Positions 1-6,063 of a DNA stretch of 9,399 nt are shown here, piece after piece. The position numbers were made by a program, and so were the translations under genes. The stretch spans positions 1 to 9,399 of the forward strand of contig CAUJJY010000321.1 of NCBI GenBank assembly GCA_963205155.1, given 5' to 3'. Within the stretch, counting starts at the first letter, position 1. Each line of letters begins with the position of its first letter. The notes under the pieces are model-generated. The model saw only the letters and a program-made list of their open reading frames with translations. It was not told the origin of the DNA and did not search any database. The stretch comes from Candidatus Zixiibacteriota bacterium (GTDB lineage: Bacteria > Zixibacteria > MSB-5A5 > CAIYYT01).

Positions 1-818
1 TTCGACATCCGGCACTCGCGCGAGAACCGCTCGATCACTTCGCCAACGACCTTCTTGTACTCACCTTTGATCTGCCATGGCAATGTATTAATCTGCTCCC
101 CGGTCTCCATATCCTTGAAAATCGCCTCCTGCGGGAACGCAAAATCCCGCTCTCTCGGATCAAGCACATGGAAAACAATGATCTCATGCTTGCGGTGCCG
201 AAAATGCTTGAGCCCCGCGATAACATGCGTCGGATCATCCAACAGGTCAGAAAGCACGATCACCAGACCGCGCCGCTTGATCCGTTCCGCCATCTCATGA
301 AGTGTTGTCGCAATGTTGGTCTGCAGCGTCGGTTTAAAAGTCTCCATCTCGCGCAGAAGTACATGCAGATGCGAAGCCGCTGACCGCGGTGGAACATAAG
401 TATTGATCTTCTCGTCAAATCCGACCAGACCAACGGCATCTCGCTGCTTGAGCATCAAAAACGAGAGCGCTGCCGCCAGTTGCAGCGAATAGGTCAATTT
501 ATCGATTCGTTTCTCACTGGCGAAGCCCATCGATCTCGAACAGTCAACCAACAGATACGCCTTAAGATTGGTCTCCTCTTCGTACTGCTTGATATAGAAC
601 CTGTCCGACTTCGCGAACACCTTCCAGTCAATGTTGCGAATCGAATCCCCCGGCATATACTGCCGGTGCTCGGCAAATTCCACGGAAAACCCGTGATAAG
701 GCGAGCGGTGCAATCCGGCAATGAAACCCTCAACGACCAGTCGCGCCTTGACCTCAAGCCCCTTGAGCTTGCTTAATACTTCCGGCGATAGATATTTACT
801 GTTTGTCTGGTCTGCCAT
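1..818 (-). CDS. DUF58 / von Willebrand A-like domain protein (3' end outside window)
   Basis: The reading frame opens at an ATG at 818 on the minus strand (MADQTNSKYLSPEV) and runs without a stop through position 1, giving 272 full codons; the C-terminus lies outside the window. Residues 54-70 contain the DUF58 signature YMPGDSIRNIDWKVFAK. A von Willebrand A-like domain follows, with a seemingly complete metal-binding (MIDAS) set: D92-x-S94-x-S96 in LLVDCSRSMGF, a threonine near T167 and D191 in VIVLSDLLDD. An AAAGG-type ribosome site lies about 6 bases before the ATG. There is no signal peptide or membrane segment, so the visible part is probably cytoplasmic. DUF58 genes usually sit next to MoxR-family AAA+ ATPases and Bat/vWA membrane proteins and are thought to act in chaperone-like metal-dependent assemblies. 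Those partners, if present, would lie to the left. Family assignment is secure; the function is not known precisely. Confidence 0.92.
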   Translation of the reverse strand, partial: MADQTNSKYLSPEVLSKLKGLEVKARLVVEGFIAGLHRSPYHGFSVEFAEHRQYMPGDSIRNIDWKVFAKSDRFYIKQYEEETNLKAYLLVDCSRSMGFASEKRIDKLTYSLQLAAALSFLMLKQRDAVGLVGFDEKINTYVPPRSAASHLHVLLREMETFKPTLQTNIATTLHEMAERIKRRGLVIVLSDLLDDPTHVIAGLKHFRHRKHEIIVFHVLDPRERDFAFPQEAIFKDMETGEQINTLPWQIKGEYKKVVGEVIERFSRECRMS

Positions 819-920
819 AATACCTTTATACGAAATCCTCACCGCTTACGCCCGCGATTTATTTCTGAACTGATTGGCTGTCTCCGCTTTCTGTCGAAGA
901 GCGGGTCAGCCGAAGCCGCC

Positions 921-960
921 AAAATGGAAACCGCCGATAGGGTTGCTGATCTACCGGCGG
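921..960 (-). terminator. Rho-independent terminator after the PDZ gene
   Basis: On the minus strand a 10-bp stem (960-951 pairing with 940-931) encloses a 10-base loop and is followed directly by the T-rich tract TTTCCATTTT (930-921). One stem position is a G-U wobble in minus-strand RNA but would be an A-C mismatch in plus-strand RNA, which fixes the orientation. It starts about 40 bases after the PDZ gene's stop codon and about 100 bases before the DUF58 start. It therefore probably ends or attenuates the PDZ transcript and separates it from the DUF58 gene. Confidence 0.75.
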
Positions 961-1000
961 CTCTGTCGGATAATGGGAAGTACCCGTTAAGGTCTTTGCG

Positions 1001-1954
1001 TTATTTCATCTTCTTCTCAAGCCCCTCAAGACGATTCTTCATTTCCTCGAGACGCTTCTGCATCTCTTCCATCTTGCGCATGAAGTCTTCCTGAGCGGCC
1101 TGTGGCACTTGAGGCGTGCTCCAATTGTGATACGTCTGACCGCGATTTCCGTTCCAGTTAAGCATCTCGCGCAAGTTGCCCGGCATATCCATGCCGAAAC
1201 TCTCGATCTCGTCGACCTCGACGGCAACCTTCTGCTCTGCCTTGTTGCGAATGATCGTCAATTCGACCTCTTCGCCGCGATCTTTGCCGCGCAGTTCGGC
1301 GGAGACATCGCTTGGTGTTTCAACCTTGTCGCCATTGATGGCAGTCACAACGTCGCCGACTTTCAGACCTGCCTTGGCCGCCGGTGTATCCTCCATCACT
1401 TCCGTGATCAAAGCTCCCTCTCCATTCGGCACACCGAAATATTCACCAAGATCGCCTGACAACGCCTGCATCGACACGCCGATTCCCGTGGTCTTCATAT
1501 TCTCGAGGAATTCAAACGAGCGCGGTGTCCAATCGCCGGCATCGCCTTCGCCGCCAAAACCATAGAAGCTCGCTTCACGGCGTTCGCCAATTTCGACCGA
1601 AACCTTCATCTCTTTGCCGTCGCGATTGACCGACAGGTCCGCCTTGTCGCCGATTTTCGATCCACGAACCATTTCCGTCAAAGCGTCCGAGTCCTCAACG
1701 ATCGTGCCATTCCACGACAAGATGATGTCTTTCGGCTCAATCCCGGCATCTTCTGCGGGTGAATCTTCCGCGACATCATTAACCAGTACGCCCTTCGTAG
1801 TCTTCAGATCGAACGCTTCCGCCAGACTCTGATTGACATCCTGCATATAAATGCCGATCCATGGCCGCTTGGCAGCGTGGAGTGGGCTAACGGCGAACAC
1901 CATCAGCAGTCCGGCCACTGCCGTGAAAAACCACATCTTACGACTATTCTTCAT
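1001..1954 (-). CDS. Exported protein with two PDZ domains and a C-terminal coiled coil (no protease domain)
   Basis: A 317-residue protein starting at ATG 1954. This start is preferred over in-frame ATGs at 1978 and 1975 because a strong AGGAAAGGAAAG ribosome site lies just upstream of it and because it puts a clean signal peptide at the N-terminus (KNSRK, hydrophobic residues 8-22, cleavage likely after SPLHA, residue 27). The first PDZ domain covers about residues 32-123 (GVLVNDVAEDSPAEDAGI, then DIILSWNGT). The second covers about 156-248 (GALITEVMEDTPAAKAGL, then DVVTAINGDKV). A heptad-like helix fills residues 289-317 (MRKMEEMQKRLEEMKNRLE). The PDZ architecture resembles the C-terminal half of HtrA/Deg proteases, but there is no trypsin-like domain and no GNSGG serine motif. 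It is probably a periplasmic scaffold or peptide-binding protein that oligomerises through its coiled coil. It is divergent from the exporter operon and ends before the terminator at 921-960. The partner is unknown. Confidence 0.88.
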   Translation of the reverse strand: MKNSRKMWFFTAVAGLLMVFAVSPLHAAKRPWIGIYMQDVNQSLAEAFDLKTTKGVLVNDVAEDSPAEDAGIEPKDIILSWNGTIVEDSDALTEMVRGSKIGDKADLSVNRDGKEMKVSVEIGERREASFYGFGGEGDAGDWTPRSFEFLENMKTTGIGVSMQALSGDLGEYFGVPNGEGALITEVMEDTPAAKAGLKVGDVVTAINGDKVETPSDVSAELRGKDRGEEVELTIIRNKAEQKVAVEVDEIESFGMDMPGNLREMLNWNGNRGQTYHNWSTPQVPQAAQEDFMRKMEEMQKRLEEMKNRLEGLEKKMK

Positions 1955-1999
1955 ACACTTTCCTTTCCTGATCATCACTCACCACTTGATACCTGCTCC

Positions 2000-2029
2000 A
2001 TTAATCCCTTGTTCCAGATTTGTTGTTAA
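2000..2029 (-). promoter_or_regulatory. Putative sigma-70-type promoter of the PDZ gene
   Basis: Reading the minus strand, TTAACA (2029-2024; 5 of 6 to TTGACA) is followed after 18 bases by ATTAAT (2005-2000; 4 of 6 to TATAAT). Transcription would start near 1993 and give a leader of roughly 40 bases. The -35 box lies inside the TGTTAAC repeat, so a factor bound there would compete with polymerase. This is a consensus match by eye only; the spacing is at the edge of the usual range. Confidence 0.28.
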
Positions 2030-2040
2030 CAAGTGTTAAC
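2024..2040. repeat. TGTTAAC direct repeat, 10-bp period (possible operator)
   Basis: The heptamer TGTTAAC occurs at 2024-2030 and again at 2034-2040, exactly one helical turn apart, so two protein subunits could bind the same DNA face. The first copy is also the core of a perfect 10-bp palindrome, TTGTTAACAA (2023-2032). Tandem half-sites with 10-11 bp spacing are typical of OmpR/PhoB-family response regulators such as CpxR and PhoP. Naming a regulator class is inference. The site lies between the divergent PDZ and exporter genes. Confidence 0.45.
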
Positions 2041-2084
2041 CCGCGCCGTACGCGCGCAAATCTCCTGTTGTCCAAGCCGGTACT

Positions 2085-2093
2085 TGCTATAGT
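2085..2093 (+). promoter_or_regulatory. Putative extended -10 promoter for the exporter operon
   Basis: TGCTATAGT (2085-2093) combines a TGn extension with TATAGT, a 5-of-6 match to TATAAT. A poor -35 candidate, CTGTTG (2065-2070), lies 17 bases upstream; extended -10 promoters often manage without a good -35. Transcription from about 2100 would give a leader of about 135 bases before the adaptor ATG at 2235. It has been identified by eye only. Confidence 0.35.
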
Positions 2094-2123
2094 GTACGCG
2101 AACCCTACCACAAAAGTTACGTC

Positions 2124-2160
2124 GCCGGCATCAACCGGCTCGAAATCCGCACCGCGGATT
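2124..2160 (+). other. Two tandem hairpins in the presumed leader of the exporter operon
   Basis: GCCGG (2124-2128) can pair with CCGGC (2135-2139) around a 6-base loop. AATCCGC (2144-2150) pairs perfectly with GCGGATT (2154-2160) around a 3-base loop. Neither is followed by a T-run, so they are not intrinsic terminators. They could shape the leader RNA or, as inverted repeats, bind protein. No known riboswitch class was recognised. Confidence 0.4.
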
Positions 2161-2191
2161 GAAACATTTCTGCGCATCATCCGGTCAAACC

Positions 2192-2216
2192 CAATGATTA
2201 ACAGTTAATCTCATTG
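2192..2216. promoter_or_regulatory. Inverted repeat just upstream of the adaptor gene (possible operator)
   Basis: GATTAAC-A-GTTAATC (2196-2210) is a perfect 7-bp inverted repeat around one central base. It extends outward with a 2-base offset: the left arm CAATGA-TTAAC matches the reverse complement of the right arm, CAATGAGATTAAC. It shares the TTAAC core with the TGTTAAC repeat at 2024-2040. Its right end is 18 bases before the ATG at 2235 and about 7 bases before the AGGGAG ribosome site. It could act as an operator downstream of the promoter or as an RNA hairpin that masks translation initiation. Confidence 0.45.
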
Positions 2217-2234
2217 TGCACTTAGGGAGTATCC

Positions 2235-3557
2235 ATGGCAATTAAATGGCGATCGAAAAAGTTCCTCTTTGCCGCTATTGGCGCAGTGGTAATCATTGTA
2301 GCCATAGTATCGTTGTCTTCTGGGTCAGGCAGCCAGGCGACACAAATCCAGGCTGACTTGGCATACAACGACGATATCGCGGAAATAGTTTCGGCTTCCG
2401 GAAGAATCCAACCGCAAACCAAGGTCGATATCACCTCCGAGGTCTCGGCTCAAATCATCAACCTCTTCGTCAAGGAAGGCGACCTCGTCGAACGTGGCCA
2501 AAGGCTGATTCTCCTCGACACGATTCAACTCCAGTCCGATGTTTCGCAAGCACGTTATAGTCTCGAAGAAATCAGCTCGCGCGCTGAAGCAGCCAAGGCC
2601 CAGCTCGAAATCGACAAACTCGAAGCTGAACGCCAGCAGAAGCTCTTCGAGCGCGATCTTGGCTCGGAAAATGCCGCCACGAACGCCCGATACAGCTACG
2701 AAAACTCATCCGCCAATTATCGTGCTATGCTCTCGCAGGTCGAAACCGCGCGAGCCGGCCTCGAAAAGGCCAGCGATAATCTCACTAAGACGCTTATCAA
2801 AGCACCAATGGCCGGCGTGATCACATTCTTGAGCGTCGAAGTTGGCGAAATCTCCCAAGCACAAACCGCGTTCACGCAAGGCAAGACCCTCATGACCATC
2901 GCCGACCTCTCCGTCTTCGAGGTCGAAATCGATGTCGACGAGAGCGAAATCGCCAAGATCCTGCTCGGTCAGAAAGCAAAAATCAAGGTCGACGCCTTCC
3001 GGGACACTTCCTTTGCGGGCACCGTCGTCGAAATCGGCAATTCCGCCTTGGTCGCAAACGCCGGAAGTGACAATTACACCACCAGCTTCCGTGTCAAGGT
3101 TCGATTCGACAAGTCCGAAGTCACCTTCCGCCCCGGTATGTCTGCCACTGTCGACATCACTACCAATACCGCCGAGGACGCCTTGCTCGTTCCTTATGCT
3201 GCACTGGTGACCCGTGAATTCGACCCCGACTCGCTCAAGGCCAAATCCGAAAGTTCAGGCGGCGGTATCATTCAGCAAGCTAACGCGGCCGAGACTTCAG
3301 ACATCAAGGCTGACGGTACCAAGAAAAAGAAGAGCGCCAAGATCAAGAAGTCCGGCATTTTCGTCGTTCGCGATGGCAAAGCCCGATTCGTTGAAATCAC
3401 CACCGGCATCGCCGACGAGCGCAATATCGTCGCCTTGACCGGCATCGCCCCCGGTGATACGGTCATCTCCGGTTCTTACCAGACTCTCCGGAAGATTGCC
3501 GAAGGCGACCTGATTACCATCGAGCAAGCATCAATCGATAAGATGAAAGAGAAGTAG
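2235..3557 (+). CDS. MacA/HlyD-family periplasmic adaptor (membrane fusion protein) of a tripartite exporter
   Basis: A 440-residue protein starting at ATG 2235, with AGGGAG five bases upstream. Residues 9-27 form one N-terminal membrane anchor after a basic MAIKWRSKK. The classic adaptor order follows: the first half of a lipoyl-like domain (about 62-96, ITSEVSAQIINLFVKEGDLVERGQ in pieces), a helical hairpin (about 97-185, rich in E, K, A and Q), and the second lipoyl half (about 186-224, TLIKAPMAGVITFLSVEVGE). A beta-barrel (about 228-312, ending FRPGMSATVDI) and a membrane-proximal domain (about 374-430) complete it. Such proteins bridge an inner-membrane transporter and a TolC-type channel. 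The permeases directly downstream, and the TolC-like gene beyond them, fit a MacAB-TolC-like ABC exporter and not an RND pump. Unusually, a Ser/Gly/Lys-rich stretch (about 328-373, including KKKKSAKIKK at 363-372) is inserted between the barrel and the membrane-proximal domain. The substrate cannot be told. Confidence 0.93.
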   Translation: MAIKWRSKKFLFAAIGAVVIIVAIVSLSSGSGSQATQIQADLAYNDDIAEIVSASGRIQPQTKVDITSEVSAQIINLFVKEGDLVERGQRLILLDTIQLQSDVSQARYSLEEISSRAEAAKAQLEIDKLEAERQQKLFERDLGSENAATNARYSYENSSANYRAMLSQVETARAGLEKASDNLTKTLIKAPMAGVITFLSVEVGEISQAQTAFTQGKTLMTIADLSVFEVEIDVDESEIAKILLGQKAKIKVDAFRDTSFAGTVVEIGNSALVANAGSDNYTTSFRVKVRFDKSEVTFRPGMSATVDITTNTAEDALLVPYAALVTREFDPDSLKAKSESSGGGIIQQANAAETSDIKADGTKKKKSAKIKKSGIFVVRDGKARFVEITTGIADERNIVALTGIAPGDTVISGSYQTLRKIAEGDLITIEQASIDKMKEK

Positions 3558-3587
3558 CCGCAGGCTGTCGCCGCGGTTGAGAAAACG

Positions 3588-4811
3588 ATGATACTTGTCA
3601 CGCTGATTCGCGAATCGCTGGCCGCCCTGTGGGCCAATCGCCTCCGCTCATTTCTGACCGTTCTCGGCATGACCATGGGCGTCACGTCCGTCATCGCCAT
3701 CGTATCAACCGTCGAAGGGATGCAGAACAATCTCGAAGACGCCTTCGCCTCGCTCGGATCGAATACGTTCATCGTCACCCGCTTCGGCTTTGGCCTCTCC
3801 ATGCAGGAATACCTTGAACGCATGCATCGCCGTAAATTGACCAGGAGCCTGATCGAGCCAATCCGCGAGGGCTGTCCGGATTGCGCCGAAGTCGGCGCCG
3901 AAGCTTATGGTTCCTCGACCATCAAATACGGCTCAAAACGTATGAGTTGGGTCAACATCGAAGGCAACACTCCCAACATCCTCGCCATGCGCGACCTCGA
4001 TGTCGCCATGGGACGCTATCTCTCGTGGGAAGATGACAGCCGCCGCAAGCATGTAGCCTTCCTGGGGAGCAAAGTCTATGAGAAACTGTTTGAAGGCATG
4101 AACGGCATCGGTGAGAAGATCCGGATCGGTAAAGAAGAATTCGTCGTCATTGGCGTCGCCGAGGCCCTCGGCGGAATGCTGGGCGGTGACATGGATGAAT
4201 TCGTTGCCATCCCGTTGTCAACACACCAGAAAATGTTCCGCCAACCCGGAAATCCGGTCAATCTCGTCATCAGTTCTGTCTCCCTCGGCCGCCGCGAACA
4301 GGCTATGGACCAGGTCCGTGTCGTCCTGCGCTCGGCACGACATGTAAACTACGACGACAGCGACGACTTCGCCATCGTAACACCCGACGCGATCTTGAGC
4401 TTCATCAACGACTTTACCCGTGGCTTCAGAATTGTCCTGATCTCCCTGCCCTTGCTTTCCATCATCATCGGCGGCATCGTTATCATGAATATCATGATGA
4501 TCTCCGTTACCGAACGCACCCGCGAGATCGGCATTCGCAAATCGATTGGCGCGCGCCGATCACACATCCTCACCCAGTTTCTTTATGAATCAACCTTCTT
4601 GTCTCTCGTCGGCGGTACACTGGGAATCTTCTTTGGCGTCCTGATCGGCCAACAAGTCCTGACTTCCCTGCTGGACATTTATGTCACGCCGACCACGCTC
4701 GCCATTGTGCTCGGTTTCGGCATCTCGATGGCAGTAGGGCTCTTCTTCGGCATCTACCCTGCCGTGCGCGCGTCTCGCTTCGACCCGATCAAGGCTCTAA
4801 GCTATGATTAA
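3588..4811 (+). CDS. MacB/FtsX-type ABC transporter permease, first of two (no ATPase domain)
   Basis: A 407-residue permease starting 30 bases after the adaptor stop, with only a weak GAGAAAA ribosome site, which suggests coupling to the adaptor. The layout is that of the MacB type: one N-terminal membrane helix (about 20-42, LRSFLTVLGMTMGVTSVIAI), a large periplasmic MacB_PCD domain (about 45-275), and three C-terminal helices (about 281-305, 335-357 and 366-390). The cytoplasmic coupling segment SVTERTREIGIRKSIGARR (306-324) and the terminal GIYPAVRASRFDPIKALSYD (388-407) are family hallmarks. E. coli MacB has an N-terminal nucleotide-binding domain of over 200 residues; it is absent here, as in LolC/E and FtsX-like permeases. 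A CPDC pair (C96, C99) lies in the periplasmic domain. It overlaps the second permease by 8 bp (ATGATTAA), so the two are probably translated together as a heterodimer. The substrate is unknown. Confidence 0.93.
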   Translation: MILVTLIRESLAALWANRLRSFLTVLGMTMGVTSVIAIVSTVEGMQNNLEDAFASLGSNTFIVTRFGFGLSMQEYLERMHRRKLTRSLIEPIREGCPDCAEVGAEAYGSSTIKYGSKRMSWVNIEGNTPNILAMRDLDVAMGRYLSWEDDSRRKHVAFLGSKVYEKLFEGMNGIGEKIRIGKEEFVVIGVAEALGGMLGGDMDEFVAIPLSTHQKMFRQPGNPVNLVISSVSLGRREQAMDQVRVVLRSARHVNYDDSDDFAIVTPDAILSFINDFTRGFRIVLISLPLLSIIIGGIVIMNIMMISVTERTREIGIRKSIGARRSHILTQFLYESTFLSLVGGTLGIFFGVLIGQQVLTSLLDIYVTPTTLAIVLGFGISMAVGLFFGIYPAVRASRFDPIKALSYD

Positions 4812-6057
4812 TTGGTCGCAGCAAATTTGGGAAACCCGCGAAGGGATGATCCTGGCTCTGGATGCAGTTCGCTCAAACAAGTTTCGCAGTCTCATGACCA
4901 TCATTGGCGTCATGGTCGGCGTCGGCGCCGTGATCTTGGTCAATACCATTATGGACGGCTTCACCGCCTACGCCGAATCATCGATCGACAAGATCGGCAG
5001 CAACGTCATGTATATCATCCAGTACGACGAAGGCACTGACTGGGAGAACATGACCGAGGAGGAACGCCGTCGCAAAGACATCACGATGGACGAGGCCTAT
5101 GCCATTCAGGAAATGTGCCCGCTGGTCGAGGCAGTCGGACCGCAAAAACGGGCGCAGAACAATATCGCCAAGTATAATAACCGCTCAATCCGCACTCCTG
5201 ATGACTTCCGCGGCTGCTGGCCGACGCAAATGATTGTCACCAACCGCGAAATGTCCCACGGACGGTTTCTCGACGACAATGATATGCAACGCGAAGCTAT
5301 GGTCTGTGTCATTGGCCCGGAGATCGCCGATGCCCTCTTTGACACGCACGACGAAGCCGTCGGCAAGGAAATCCGCATCAATGGCTGGAATTTCAACGTT
5401 ATCGGCGTGCAAGAACGCGTTGATGACTTTTTCGGCATCAGTGAGAATGACTTCATCTTCATTCCCATGACCACCTTCGATCGTCTCTATCCCAACGAGA
5501 AATCGGTCACGCTCATGTGCAGCGCCGTTTCACGGATGCAGTTTGGCGAAGCGATGGATCAGGTCATCAATGCCCTTCGACGTGTCCGGAAGGTCCGTCC
5601 CGATGAACCGAACAATTTCGGAATTCTCACGCAGGATCGATTTAAGAACGAAGTCGCCAGCATCACCTCCAAGGTCCAACTCGGAGCCACTGCCGTTGCC
5701 TGCGTCGGTTTGATGGTCGGCGTCATTGGCGTGATGAATATCATGCTCGTCGCCGTTACCCAGCGGACCCGCGAAATCGGCGTCCGCAAAGCCGTCGGCG
5801 CCCGCAAGCACAACATCATGTTTCAGTTTCTGGTGGAAGCCGCAACTCTTACCATGATGGGCGGATTGATCGGCATCATTTTCGGTGCCGGTCTCGGCTG
5901 GCTGGTTACGACAATTCTGGAATGGAAGTATTTCTTCTCGCCCGCTTGGGCGATTATTGGATTAGTACTCTCGGCCGGTACCGGGATTGTCTCCGGGCTC
6001 TACCCGGCTTGGCGCGCTGCTCGCACCGACCCCATTGTCGCTCTGCGCTACGAGTAG
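4804..6057 (+). CDS. MacB/FtsX-type ABC transporter permease, second of two (no ATPase domain)
   Basis: A 417-residue paralogue of the preceding permease. Its ATG lies inside the last codons of that gene, in an 8-bp overlap. It has one N-terminal helix (about 28-50, FRSLMTIIGVMVGVGAVILV), a periplasmic domain (about 55-290) and three C-terminal helices (about 292-317, 346-371 and 379-403). The coupling segment is AVTQRTREIGVRKAVGARK (317-335), and the end is GLYPAWRAARTDPIVALRYE (398-417). It has about 18 extra N-terminal cytoplasmic residues compared with the first permease. Four cysteines (C105, C138, C168, C239) fall in the periplasmic domain and could form disulfides. No Walker A or ABC signature is present. 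The strong match of coupling and C-terminal motifs, with divergent periplasmic domains, points to an old duplication and a heterodimer with specialised halves. The stop is 6 bp from the stop of the convergent TolC-like gene. Confidence 0.93.
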   Translation: MINWSQQIWETREGMILALDAVRSNKFRSLMTIIGVMVGVGAVILVNTIMDGFTAYAESSIDKIGSNVMYIIQYDEGTDWENMTEEERRRKDITMDEAYAIQEMCPLVEAVGPQKRAQNNIAKYNNRSIRTPDDFRGCWPTQMIVTNREMSHGRFLDDNDMQREAMVCVIGPEIADALFDTHDEAVGKEIRINGWNFNVIGVQERVDDFFGISENDFIFIPMTTFDRLYPNEKSVTLMCSAVSRMQFGEAMDQVINALRRVRKVRPDEPNNFGILTQDRFKNEVASITSKVQLGATAVACVGLMVGVIGVMNIMLVAVTQRTREIGVRKAVGARKHNIMFQFLVEAATLTMMGGLIGIIFGAGLGWLVTTILEWKYFFSPAWAIIGLVLSAGTGIVSGLYPAWRAARTDPIVALRYE

Positions 6058-6063
6058 ATGCGG

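Noticed and set aside
884..904. Hairpin CCGCTTTC/GAAGAGCGG between the terminator and the DUF58 gene
   Set aside because: It contains a bulge and has no T-run on either side; it may form in RNA but no function can be supported.
1955..1978. Longer PDZ protein starting at ATG 1978 (MMIRKGKCMKNS...)
   Set aside because: It would place extra charged residues before the signal peptide and translate through the strong AGGAAAGGAAAG ribosome site that belongs to the ATG at 1954.
3319..3338. Programmed frameshift at the A-rich lysine stretch of the adaptor
   Set aside because: The longest A run is five bases, no slippery heptamer or following stem stands out, and the frame continues into a sensible membrane-proximal domain.
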